The notes under the pieces are model-generated. The model was not told the DNA's origin. It saw nothing but the letters and a program-made list of their open reading frames with translations, and ran no database searches. Of a stretch of 64,000 nucleotides of DNA, positions 44,330 to 53,855 are shown piece by piece. The stretch covers positions 139,651,523 through 139,715,522 of the forward strand of contig CM066730.1 of NCBI GenBank assembly GCA_033961575.1. Direction: 5' to 3'. Positions within the stretch are counted from its first letter, which is position 1. The number at the start of each line of letters is the position of its first letter. The DNA is from Aselliscus stoliczkanus. Taxonomy: Eukaryota > Chordata > Mammalia > Chiroptera > Hipposideridae. Made by a program: the position numbers and the translations under genes.

Positions 44330-44495
44330 TAATTTTATTTGTTTTTTACAATAACCATATCAGGTGGGCATTATTATCATCCTGTTTTATACCTAATAAA
44401 ACTGACCCTTCAAGAAGTCAAATAACTTGCTCAAGATTATCCAGCTCTTAAAAGACAGAGATGGAATTCAAACCAGGTCTCCTCCCCAAGAAATA
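44330..44495 (-). mobile_element. MIR SINE, antisense
   Basis: 'gtgggcattattatcatcct', 'caaataacttgctcaagatt' and 'atggaattcaaaccaggtct' in antisense order. Confidence 0.7.
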
Positions 44496-45045
44496 TAACT
44501 GTAAATTTATATCCTGGTTATATTTAACTAGTTTTATGAATAAACTACATTGCATTCACATAAAACATTACAATAATCTATCCTACAGCTTTCTTTTTTT
44601 TCCCTTGAGAAAGGAGTCAACCAGCCATTGCTGATTAAAACTACTAACAAGTATCTACTACGTAGTTTATGTATATGTAACTCCAAACATGTAACATGAG
44701 TTGCTATAATAGGATATTGTTACTAGATAAATATTTCTGCCTTAAACAGATTCTTGGTCTTGGAATACACTGGAAGATCAGTAGGCTGTGATATTCCATT
44801 ATGCTGAGCTTTTTTTGTTGTTGTTGTCTTTTTTTAAACCATATACTTTTCATCGGTTTCACTGTCTTTCCTGAAAAATCGCTGTGGTTCTCTGCTTGCT
44901 ATCTTCTTGTATCTTCTGTGAATCCAAATGGAATTTAACTTTTATTGCCACTTATTATTTTGAATGAACAGTTTTCTTAATATCATTTTTGTCATGTCAG
45001 TTCCGTTTATTACATCTTTCATTCATTTATTCACTCAGTTGTTCT
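44496..45045. other. No gene seen
   Basis: AT-rich, unassigned. Confidence 0.4.
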
Positions 45046-45049
45046 TTTC

Positions 45050-45335
45050 TTGTATGCAGCAAACATTGATTGAATGGTGACTGTGAGCTCATCGCTGGGC
45101 TGGGTTCAGGGGAAACAAGAGTTAAATAAGGCATGATAACTTCCTGGGAGGAGCTCAAAACTAGAGGGAGGCAGAGATGGGAACGGATAATTCCAATGCA
45201 GTGTTACCTTCAAAGTGGAGCTATTGCTGGGGGAGCATGAAACATGGAGTCCCCAATTAAATAGGGGGATTCTGGAAAAGGGCAAAGATATGGTGATATT
45301 GAAGCTGAAACTTCTATGTATGTTTGTTTTCTGTC
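45050..45335 (-). mobile_element. L2-class repeat, antisense
   Basis: 'gcaaacattgattgaatggt', 'gctgggctgggttcagggga' and 'cttcctgggaggagctcaaa' are in antisense L2 order. Confidence 0.6.
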
Positions 45336-45344
45336 TAGAAAAAT

Positions 45345-45775
45345 AAGGCATGACCTTTGTAGAAAATTAGGAAAGCATAAAGAAACAAGAGAAAAACCAA
45401 CCTATAATCCGACTACAAAGAGATAACTACTGTTAACAGTTGGCTTATTTTTTAAGACCAACTTCTACATGAATGAGCTAAAATCTTTTAAGCAATTTTG
45501 GTATATTATACATTTCTCATATCCTAAAAAAAATAAATTATTTTATGTGTGCATAATATTATTCTATGTAGAAATACTAATATTCACTTTATCATTTCTC
45601 TATTGGTCATTGTCCTCTTATATTTGACATTGTGATGAGGATCTCTGTACATAAATATTGGGCTGTGATCATGACTGTTTCCTTGAGAAGGAATCCTGAA
45701 GGTGAATTACACATTCAGGGGTATGATCACTTTTAAGACTCTTGCCATTTTCTCCATTCCGCTCTCTTTATGGAC
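45345..45775 (-). mobile_element. Old L1 (L1ME-like) 3' region, antisense
   Basis: 'gagataactactgttaacag', 'gtgcataatattattctatg', 'aggatctctgtacataaata' and 'gagaaggaatcctgaaggtg' are in antisense L1 order. Confidence 0.65.
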
Positions 45776-46086
45776 TTCAAGGCAAGAGATCAAGCCTTTA
45801 AGAGAGTCAGATGAATGAATTACAAATATGAGGGAGTGCTTTAAAAATTCTTACATGCTTCTGTGTATGTGTAGCTATGTATGTGAATATGCACACACTC
45901 ATGTGTCTCAGGCACATACACGCACATATCCCGATTCCCTCCTAAGAGGCAGTCTGCCCCAGGACTCACTCAATACTTACAGTGGACCGTATTTGTTGAT
46001 TTTTTGTTGTTGTTCTTGTTGGTGGTGGTGCTTTTGTTTTATCCATCTCTGTATTTCCAATGCCTGGCGTAATGGTAGGAAATTAG
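45776..46086. other. No gene seen
   Basis: Contains imperfect CA-rich text and a short TGG/TTG-rich run near 46005-46030. A 101-codon open frame (45828-46133) runs into the L1 poly(T) and is not a gene. Confidence 0.4.
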
Positions 46087-46104
46087 TAAATGCTTCTTCT
46101 TCAC

Positions 46105-46232
46105 TTTTTTTTTTTTTTTACAATTACAGTTGACATACAATCTTGTATTTGTTTCAGGTGTACAACATAGTGATTACTTATATACTTTACGAAGTGATCA
46201 CCCCCAATAAGTCTAGCACCCACCTGCATTGC
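46105..46232 (-). mobile_element. 5'-truncated L1, antisense
   Basis: Poly(T) at 46105-46119, then 'attacagttgacatacaatc' and 'tttcaggtgtacaacatagt', the L1 3' UTR type common in laurasiatherian mammals. Target duplication 'taaatgcttcttc' (46087-46099) versus 'taaatgtttcttg' (46233-46245), two mismatches. Confidence 0.75.
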
Positions 46233-46326
46233 TAAATGTTTCTTGAAGGAAAGGGAGGAAAGAAAAGCAAGACCATTAAGTAATTCATGGCTACTTTCTT
46301 TAATATCACGTTTTGTTTGTTTTCAG

Positions 46327-46400
46327 CTTTCAGCACGACATGGTGGTGGAGCCTGGCTGTCCGTCTTCATGACTGAGCAGTTCTGTTGCACTTCACAGAG
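46327..46400 (+). other. Candidate exon (non-coding or partial), 74 nt
   Basis: Preceded by a T-rich tract and AG ('tttgtttgttttcag', ending 46326) and followed by a GTAAAG donor at 46401. The first frame is open across it, but joining it to the next splice-bounded segment (46741) gives a stop after a few codons, so if transcribed it is more likely UTR or lncRNA. No gene is recognised. The match to splice consensus is seen directly; transcription is inference. Confidence 0.25.
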
Positions 46401-46740
46401 GTAAAGGTGGCTGTCTTGCTGGTGTGAGGACACTCTTCCTCCCTGGGGAAATTGCTCTCCTATGTCTCTGGGTTCCCTTGAAATGATGGACTTCGTGCTT
46501 TGTGTGCTCTAAAGTGAGCTTTGTGAACCTCCCCAAGCGGGTTCATGGAGCCTTTGGAAAGGTGCTCAGGGTGGCTTTTCCTTGGTCTGCTTTGTGTTTG
46601 TGGTCAGAGAAAGAGAACCTCTCTTTCTCTGGATAGTAACCTCTCCTATTAGGTTGTCTCAGATTGGTGTGATTTTAAATGCAACCATTGTACCATTTTT
46701 TCCCCCAAATGCCCCCCTGTTTCAATATATTTGCCAACAG

Positions 46741-46782
46741 AAGGAATCATTTTCAACTGTGGAAATGAAAGTCAAACCATAG
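46741..46782 (+). other. Candidate micro-exon, 42 nt
   Basis: The upstream region has a C/T tract ('ttttttcccccaaatg') and ends in 'ttgccaacag' at 46740. The downstream donor is 'ccatag|gtaaga' at 46783. One frame ends in TAG exactly at the donor. It lies on the same strand as the candidate at 46327. Could easily be chance. Confidence 0.18.
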
Positions 46783-47140
46783 GTAAGACACATGTTTACA
46801 TGGGAAACAGACTTGGAGATTTACAGGCTTAAGGGACAGGTACTATTATTCTGAGGTCCTAAACTTTTAAATGATGGCAACACTGAATTATGCACTTCAT
46901 ACAAGGAGCCGGGAAGACACAATTGAAAACACCTCTTCTTTTGACAAATTAGAAGCATTCATTCCAATATCTACCCCTTGTTTACCAGGGATAATGCTGA
47001 ATGAATCACAGGCTGGTGGATGGATATCCCTTCCAACACTTTTAATTAGCAGCACTCCCTCTTAGGATGTACAGAGTGCTCTTTCCTGTCATAGATTACC
47101 CCCTAACCCCCCTTACCCCCCCATCCCCAAATGGAATAGA

Positions 47141-48055
47141 AATCTTATTCTCCACAAGCTAATATTCATCTCTTCCCCAGCCAGACAAGCATAGAAAATT
47201 AAACAATGGTCCGTTAAAAAGCCCAGATAATGTGTTTATCATTTCCAGTTTATGTGAGTTTGCAAGGCAAATACAAGGGGGAGCTATTTGTTATGGGACC
47301 TTGGGGAACCACGGGAGTGGAGAGGGAGCTGAGAGACTGGAGGATCTGAGACTTGTAGAAATTCATTAAAAAATATGAGGAGCTATTGGAGACAGAGGAA
47401 ATTAATTACTCTGAGGGACTCAAATGTCACTACTTATTTAAGTGACCTGGCGAGGAGGTTGAGAAACCTGATTTCTGAGGATTTCTGTACTGGAAATATT
47501 GGGAGCAGAGAATCTTCAGCTGTCAATTTTTGCATTTCCTTGGTGGCTTATTGACATGTTAACCTGGCTTGTGCCCCAGCCTCCTCTAATGAGTAGAGTT
47601 AAATGAGAAATGGGGGTGGGGAGCACCCCTAGGCTGGCCAGGGCATTCAGAGGAGCTCACCAGGCTTATAAGTAACTGCCAGACCTCAGGGAAGCTGGTA
47701 ATTTCCCACAAAGGAGAGAAGCAGCAGATAGATCGTTTGCAGCTGGACTGAGGTTGGTCTTTTATTATCGCTTTTACATCCACAAAGCTATTCTCTGAGG
47801 TGGAGTGAATTTGGGAAGACAAATAAGGTTTCCTACCTCGGGAGGACTGGGGAGCAGTAGCTTCTGAAAACAGTCATCTTTTCAAGTCTGCCTGTCTAAT
47901 AAATCTCTCTCACGCCTTCTGCTTATAGACAGAGGTTCGCAATATATAGACATGCGATGACTTAAACGTTTAAAATCAGTAAGCACCCAGAGTAATGGAG
48001 TAAACACTTCCTCACATGTGTGGCTTTCCCAGACTCAGGAATGCAAGGTTTGATT
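47141..48055. other. Repeat-poor stretch
   Basis: No repeat recognised from about 47150 to 47880. Mixed composition and no long open frame. Possible conserved non-coding DNA, unproven. Confidence 0.3.
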
Positions 48056-49530
48056 AGGAGCTTTGCCACCAGCGAGAGTTTGTTTGCCAGTTGCCACAGT
48101 GCCCCAAGCCCCTGCTGTACTATTTATACAGTGGGAACAATAATATCTCTCTCCTGTGATTGTTCCAGTCTGCGCACCCACAGAGCTTAGAATGGGTAGC
48201 TGTACCACGTATTGGTGAACTCTGTTTTCCAAGTCTTGGTTTTCAAACCTTGAGGCAGCTCAGTGGTTTGTGTTCCTACCTGGGTCAAAATTAAGGGGCT
48301 CTGCAGTGTTCTGCTGGCTTGTTCAATTAGGAAGAGTGGATCAACAAGCCAAAGAAGGAATACCAAATGTTGTCCTGAGGATTGACTGCTCTAGGGAGAG
48401 ATTTCTTGTGGTCAGTCGGACAAGAAAAAACCTGAAGCACAGCTTTAGAGGGAGTTGGAGTCCTAGGTATTTACCTCTGGGAGCTGTGCTAAGGGGCGAC
48501 CACTATGTCCAGTTTGAAACAAACCCTATTCCTTTGAAGCGGAGACAGATCACACATTGAAAGCAGTAGAAGGGATGTTTGAAGCTTATTCATTTATTCC
48601 TAGAAAGAGATAGTGATGAAGTAAACGAGGGCAGGATCAGCAGGGATAAAGGAGAGAGAACTTGGAGAGGTCTTGGAACGGCATATTCCAGGCTTTTGTG
48701 CAGTCAGGGTGGCGCGCACTTGGAGCGGGAGCTGGGCAGTGACGTCACGCTCGAGTGGGTTCCCCAGGCTCCTGTAACATCAGCAGTGGAAAGTGTGGGG
48801 ACATGCAGGCTACAGTCCCTTTGCCCCAGAAGCTTTGGGGGGTACACAATGAATTATCATATCGAGCACACAAGAATAAGCTCCAAAGAGCAATGCCGGG
48901 GACTGCGCTCATGGGGAGGGTGCTACTGAGTTGGACCTCAAAGGATGAGCAGCTCTGTGCTGAGTGAGAAGGGGGTTGAGACAGGACGTTCCACAGAGCA
49001 GCGGCTCACAGCGGCACCTGCCAAAGCGTGTCACCAAGATGCTAATTTGAGACCACACACTTGGCCTGTTGCATTTCTCCAGCAGCCAGTTTCGTACACC
49101 AGCACACACTCAGTGGTCTTCAAAGGCTCTATGCTGTGTTGTCTCCTGGAAGCAGAGTTGAAAGACCACCTGCATGTCTATTCTCATTAGCCTACCCTAA
49201 CGTGGCCGAGGGTCACTGAAAATGCTCAGAAAGCACTCCTGGGGACCCAATTCTGAGTAATTGCTAAGACCCCATCCCCCCTTGGTGTTCTTCCACCCTT
49301 TTTCCCCTTCTTGAACTTGGTGCCTCCTGTATGCTTCCTTGTTTGCTTTGATTTTCTCGGATTCACTCTTTTTACCTTTCTATTTTCCCCCTCTCTTTGG
49401 ATAGAAACACATATACTTTTTAACTTGGAAGGAAGAAGGAGATTCTAGATACCAGGGGGCCCAACTGTAAAGGTTCTTAACCACATGGTAATTCCCTTTA
49501 TCTGTTATTTTTGGTGGTGGTGCTATTGCT
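48056..49530. other. No gene seen; CpG-dense patch with CRE at 48711-48755
   Basis: Unassigned medium-GC DNA. Open frames at 48270-48560 and 48579-48929 have no domain and no clear splice sites. Confidence 0.4.
48740..48747. promoter_or_regulatory. Palindromic CRE (TGACGTCA)
   Basis: Perfect 8-base CREB/ATF consensus, inside a 45-base patch with about six CpGs (48711-48755, including 'ggcgcgcac' and 'cacgctcgag'). In CpG-poor surroundings such a patch is notable, but there is no TSS evidence. Confidence 0.35.
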
Positions 49531-49534
49531 TTTC

Positions 49535-49756
49535 AAAGCTGAATGTCTTGGATTTAAATCTCTGCTCCAACTTATAACAGCTGTCTGACATCCAGCAAAT
49601 AAATCTCTTTAAGCTTCAAGTTTCACATCAGTAACAATAAAGTAACAGTAATACTTTCCATACAGGAATGTTATAAGAATTTAATGAGAGAGTGTCTGTG
49701 AAAGGGTCTGACACATCATATATTCTCAGTGAATAATGTTAGCTATACTTGTTGCT

Positions 49757-49798
<42 letters not shown>
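49535..49798 (+). mobile_element. MIR SINE with (AAT)n expansion
   Basis: 'gtcttggatttaaatctctg', 'taacagctgtctgacatcca', 'aggaatgttataagaattta' and 'gtctgacacatcatatattc' in MIR order, followed by (ATA)n at 49758-49798. Confidence 0.75.
49758..49798. repeat. (AAT)n microsatellite
   Basis: About thirteen trinucleotide units at the MIR 3' end. Confidence 0.96.
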
Positions 49799-49800
<2 letters not shown>

Positions 49801-50259
49801 AAGCTACTATAATGCCTTCAAACACAAAAGGCCGATGTGGTGATCTTTGGCAACAAGGCAGGGAGAGGCTGTTTCCCAGTCTTTGGCTGGTCTTAGGAAA
49901 TGGAAACCCCTAGGGACACAGGCATTGAAAGCAGCTGAACCTGTGGCTACAAAGGCCGCCCTTCCAGGCTGGAGAGTGACTGGGCGCTGAACCGTCAGAG
50001 GGCCTTTGGGTCCCCTGAGCTTCCGCTGGGCCTCTGGGAGCGTCTAACTCAAGCCTTCCCAAGATACAGTGTTCCTTGCCAGACAGCATGGTGGCGTGGT
50101 GAAAGGCCCACCTGGCCTGATTAAATTACGTTACTGAGACTTCCGTTTCTTGTACGTGTCTAGTGAGGATGGGCCACAGGGGAGAGTCGGGAGATTTGGG
50201 AGATGGAAGGGAAGCAGCAGCCACTCGGCAGCTCACTTATTGCTGCTCTCCTTGCTCAC
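49799..50259. other. No gene seen upstream of the candidate minus exon's donor
   Basis: GC-richer than average, unassigned. If the minus-strand exon at 50260-50407 is real, this is its downstream intron. Confidence 0.35.
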
Positions 50260-50407
50260 CTAGTCGGCATGAAGTAGCATTCGGGCCCGGGGTGGCTCGC
50301 CCTTCTCCCAGGCCCTCCCCCAGCTTTTCCTGCTCCTCATCCAGATGCTTGTGTCCAGTGGCTTGAGGAAAAAACCCCGGCTCCAGCAGGTCATTCACCT
50401 CAGCAAG
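50260..50407 (-). other. Candidate coding exon, 148 nt, unrecognised gene
   Basis: On the minus strand, a pyrimidine-rich acceptor ('ggttttccctgcttcccag', AG at 50409-50408) is followed by 148 bases open in one frame, then a consensus donor ('gactag|gtgagcaag', GT at 50259-50258). Frame 0 from 50407 gives 49 codons plus one base. The peptide is acidic and Gly/Glu-rich: it begins LAEVNDLLEPGFFPQATG, contains DEEQEKLGEGLGEG and a possible N-glycosylation site (NAT). The open frame extends to 50428 and 50237, so openness alone is weak evidence; the paired splice sites are what stand out. I do not recognise the protein, and no second exon on this strand is obvious. Alternatives are chance, an lncRNA exon, or an alternative exon of a long gene. 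Confidence 0.3.
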
Positions 50408-50633
50408 CTGGGAAGCAGGGAAAACCAAGGTCCCAGTTCATTCTTATGGAGTCGCAGTTTGTGCTCAAGGGTGCCAGGCTCCGCCTGATGTCTCCCGTGG
50501 TTTACATCCATTTTCCCTTGCTAACGCCTGCCTGGGGGACTTCAAGCCCCAGCATCAGACGTGAGACAACAGACGTACAGACCGCTTGCTGCACCAGCTG
50601 CCACGATTGCATCAGGCCAAGTTCCCTCCAATA

Positions 50634-50638
<5 letters not shown>

Positions 50639-50678
<40 letters not shown>
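50639..50678. repeat. (AT)20 microsatellite
   Basis: Uninterrupted 40-base run. Confidence 0.97.
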
Positions 50679-50683
<5 letters not shown>

Positions 50684-50763
50684 TTTAAATGTATATAAAT
50701 ATGTATGTTGTATATAATGCATTCATTTATTTATTAGAGGAAGAGGACCAGCCACTAAGTGAT

Positions 50764-50872
50764 TATATGTGTGTATATGTATGTGTATATGTATACACAT
50801 ATATGTACCTGAGTGTATACACACACACACACACACACACATACACATACATACACATACACACACACACAC
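50764..50872. repeat. TG-rich arm followed by CA-rich arm
   Basis: 'tatgtgtgtatatgtatgtg' (left arm) and '(CA)n with tacacatacatacacatac' (right arm) are largely complementary, so the segment can fold on itself. Confidence 0.85.
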
Positions 50873-50925
50873 AGTCTACTAGTGCTCATTTCTGCTTCCC
50901 TGGTGGAAGCCTGACGGACAAAGAC

Positions 50926-51304
50926 AGTCATCAACTTTTTATAACGAGGAACTCTCTACTTTATAAGGCAGGCCGTTGCTTTTCTGCCTCCCTTCTACCA
51001 TTCCTTTTTTTGGGGATGTAGCAAAAAAGAAATTAAACGTGTAACCCTCCAAATCTTGTTTTTCAGCCCAAGGTATATCCCACCTTCTCCTGAGGACTTC
51101 TGTCTCTTTCAGCCCTAAATCCTCTCACAATCCTTTCACTGCCATGGACTTTACCCACTCAAGTTTTTCCTCTCCAGTTTCTCACCTTTATGAGCTTCAA
51201 ATCACATAAGTATGGGTACTGTGGAGAAGCACGACCATTCCATTTCCCTAGACCTGCCTTCTCCCCCTGCCTTTTGAAGACAATACCTTGATTCTGAATG
51301 TTTA
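50926..51304. other. No gene seen
   Basis: Unassigned pyrimidine-rich DNA, possibly L2-like around 51100-51200. Confidence 0.35.
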
Positions 51305-51451
51305 CAGGGTGCAGTGTGGGACCGTGGGAGAAACACAGAGTTCAGAATCAGACCTGTGTTAGTGTCCTGCTACCACAGAATGCTGACTGCATCTGTTTGT
51401 TATTTAGTCTCTGAGGGCCTCAGATTCCTCAGCTCTAAAATGGGTGTGCTA
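51305..51451 (+). mobile_element. MIR, interrupted by a SINE
   Basis: 'cagagttcagaatcagacct', 'gtttgttatttagtctctga' and 'cctcagctctaaaatgggt' are MIR text. The SINE at 51452 cuts it inside the core. Confidence 0.6.
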
Positions 51452-51630
51452 GGGCTGGCCGAGTGGCTCAGCTGGTTAAGAGCTCGCTCAAGAGTGCGAG
51501 CTGAGCTCTGAGCGACAGCAGTTCGATGCCAGACCAAGCTGAGCAGCCACTGAGCTGCCAACAGGTGGCAGGATGGCTCAGCTAAAAAATAAAATAAAAT
51601 AAAATAAAATAAAATAAAATAAAATAAAAT
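51452..51630 (+). mobile_element. tRNA-derived SINE, 3'-truncated form with (AAAAT)n tail
   Basis: Head 'gggctggccgagtggctcag' with A box 'tggctcagctggttaag' and B-box remnant 'cagttcgatgcc'. It stops after the second 'ggatggctcagct' module start and switches to an (AAAAT)n tail. Target duplication 'aaaatgggtgtgcta' (51437-51451) versus 'aaaatagatgtgtta' (51631-51645). Confidence 0.88.
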
Positions 51631-51635
51631 AAAAT
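51584..51635. repeat. (AAAAT)n microsatellite (SINE tail)
   Basis: About ten five-base units grown from the SINE A-tail. Confidence 0.95.
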
Positions 51636-51645
51636 AGATGTGTTA

Positions 51646-52002
51646 ATAGGAACCTGCCTATTCTCAGGCCCTTTGTAAGTCCAATGGCACCTGAGCAGCT
51701 CTAGATGTTTGAGGCCCTTTGTACCTGAATCCATCTCCCGGGTGTCTCCCTGGTCTCAGATTAGCTCCGACCTACTAGGAACGGAAATGCCAATTATGAG
51801 CAGATGGGGAAGTTTAGAATTCATAATAGAGTAGTAGAATCAGCACACTTTTATTTTAATAAAAACAAAATATTGTGAAACAGTAATAACTTAAATTCTT
51901 ATACTATTCAGGGTCTACCATAGCAACTTTTTGCCTAAATTTTTTTCTTGAAGAAGACCTAGGTTGAAGAAGTTGAATGTATATTTGTTCCTTTAAAAAT
52001 GG

Positions 52003-52003
<1 letters not shown>
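51646..52003. other. No gene seen
   Basis: Unassigned; the first bases continue the interrupted MIR. Confidence 0.4.

Positions 52004-52045
<42 letters not shown>
52004..52045. repeat. (AT)21 microsatellite
   Basis: Uninterrupted 42-base run. Confidence 0.97.
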
Positions 52046-52047
<2 letters not shown>

Positions 52048-52610
52048 CACCAAAAATAGGACAAAACACTGAAATACGAAAGAATAACTAAAAACTATCT
52101 TACCTGAACCAGAGTTTAAAACTAACACAAAAGCAAACACCCAAAGTAGACCATGATAGAATGGCCTATTATAGAACCAACTACAAATAGGAACTAAAAG
52201 CCACGATGAAGGGACTTTTAAAAACTGACACAACAAAGTGATGAAATTAAGTATATACAAATGAAACTGTTATGACTGAATAATATAGGTGTCCATAGAA
52301 AGAAAAGGGCTGCTGTCCTCTCCAGCTAAGGAAGGTCTCCATGTGAGTGAAAAGGTGACTCTGGAAGCATCCCACTTTTAAGTGTGAAATGGGCAACCAA
52401 TTATGAGCTCACAAACCTGGTGAGAAAAATCTCCATAATTGGCAGGTATATGACCCCTAGACGAAGATGTGGAGGATATGGGTGACAGCTGAAATCCACG
52501 TTTGTGGCTAAGCCTCACCCTGCTCCCCTGCATACATTTATCATTAAATAACAGCCAAAGTTGAAGAAATAGCTGTCTTACCCTCCCCTACTCCTGTATG
52601 CATATACACT
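52046..52610. other. No gene seen
   Basis: 52046-52290 is A-rich and unassigned; the rest is unassigned. Confidence 0.4.
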
Positions 52611-52630
52611 ACACACACACACACACACAC
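52611..52630. repeat. (AC)10 microsatellite
   Basis: Short run, followed by imperfect CA-rich text to about 52648. Confidence 0.9.
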
Positions 52631-52644
52631 GCACATGCACACGC

Positions 52645-52718
52645 ATATCATGCCTATGTCACAAGGATCAAATGAGTTCTACAGCATAATGCCTGGCACA
52701 TGGTAGGTCCTCAAAAAA
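52645..52718 (+). mobile_element. MIR 3' fragment
   Basis: 'acaaggatcaaatgagttct', 'cataatgcctggcacatggt' and 'aggtcctcaaaaa' are the MIR 3' end. Confidence 0.6.
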
Positions 52719-53123
52719 AAGAAAAAGTTTGTTGGAGGGGCGTATGCATTAATGAATTGCCAAGGAACTCAAGTGGCAAGTCTAGAGATACCATAGACAT
52801 TATGACAGCATCCTGGACAAAATGAAATGGACACAAAAATGCCCAGGAGAATTCCTTTACTGAAGATTTAACACGCTGATGTTCACTACACCTCACCTGC
52901 CAAAGCTGTCCTATTCACAATGAACAAAGCAACAGGACAGGATTCCATTGGCACAGCTGGAGGAGGCCTGCCTGTTTGTGAAGAGCAGAATGTTATGTCC
53001 AGGTGATGGATGGAGTTGTAACATGAGGATTCTGATTTTTAATGCTGGGGGAAAAATGAATTTGAACTAAGAGACACCTAGGGTTAATAAGGGAAGATCA
53101 GGGCTTGAGGGAGGGCATGGATA
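52719..53123. other. No gene seen
   Basis: Unassigned. Confidence 0.4.
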
Positions 53124-53125
53124 TA

Positions 53126-53278
53126 CAGTAAAACCTTGGACTGCGAGTAACTTGGTTTGCAAATGTTCTGCAAGACGAGCAAACATTTCTAATATATTTT
53201 AATGTGGTAAACAAGTGATGTCTTGCAATATGAGTCGTTTGTTTCTGGAAAAAATTATATTCGTAAACCAAGGTATAT
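53126..53278 (+). mobile_element. Tigger-type (TcMar) MITE
   Basis: Starts 'cagtaaaaccttggactgcg' after TA (53124-53125). It contains 'gcaagacgagcaaacatttc' and 'gatgtcttgcaatatgagtc' and ends 'taaaccaaggtatat', the decayed inverted end. Non-coding deletion derivative. Confidence 0.85.
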
Positions 53279-53519
53279 TAAGCTCAGACCAGGAAGGCTG
53301 AGCAGAGAACTAGAATAGAGGGGAGACATGTGGAAGGGAATCTTGCTATTTCAAAGTGGCACCAGAAAGTGTAATGAAGTCCCCTAGGGCATCTGGTCAA
53401 CTCAGGCCCCCACTGCTTGGGACGAGTTACATCAAAGTGGGCACCTAAGGGTTAGGAAATCAACTTCCTGTGCATGCAAACAACCAGCAACCCTTCTCTG
53501 TGGACATGTCTGCCTCCTT
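53279..53519. other. No gene seen
   Basis: Unassigned spacer. Confidence 0.4.
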
Positions 53520-53663
53520 TGGCTAACAGGGAGATTCTTTACTAAATCACTTAACACAATGTATTATAATTGTCTGTTTGCATTTTTCTCTCTTTATGTT
53601 CTATGGTACCAGGACCATTTTCCCCCACTTCTTTATTTCTAGCATCTAGCACTGAGAATTTTT
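53520..53663 (+). mobile_element. L2 3' fragment
   Basis: 'cacaatgtattataattgtc', 'tgtttgcatttttctctctt' and 'tctagcatctagcactgaga' in sense L2 order. Confidence 0.6.
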
Positions 53664-53664
53664 T

Positions 53665-53855
53665 TAAAAATCACTGAGCACCCCCTATGCTAATCATAAT
53701 AATCAACCTCACCCCAGAATGTAAGGAAGCTATTGTTATCCCCATTTATAAGGAAAGAAAAAGAGAATCAGTAAGTGCAGTGGTTTGCTCAAACTCCTCC
53801 AGCTAGTAACTTGCTGAGCTGAGACTTGAACCCAGACCTGTCTGAGTGAGATCTG
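53665..53855 (-). mobile_element. MIR SINE, antisense
   Basis: 'cactgagcaccccctatgct', 'ctattgttatccccatttat', 'tggtttgctcaaactcctcc' and 'gagacttgaacccagacctg'. Confidence 0.72.

Larger units (their letters stand above)
46246..47140. other. Region with two splice-bounded plus-strand segments
   Basis: No interspersed repeat recognised. Holds the exon-like segments at 46327-46400 and 46741-46782, entered separately. Confidence 0.35.
50440..50925 (+). mobile_element. Old interspersed repeat hosting AT and CA microsatellites (family uncertain)
   Basis: 'cagcatcagacgtgagacaa' and 'ggccaagttccctcca' lead to AATAAA (50630-50635), then AT-, TG- and CA-rich simple sequence, and 'ttctgcttccctggtggaag' with 'cctgacggac'. 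This order recalls a common mammalian element ending 'ttctctggagaaccctgac'. Named only as a repeat. Confidence 0.4.
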
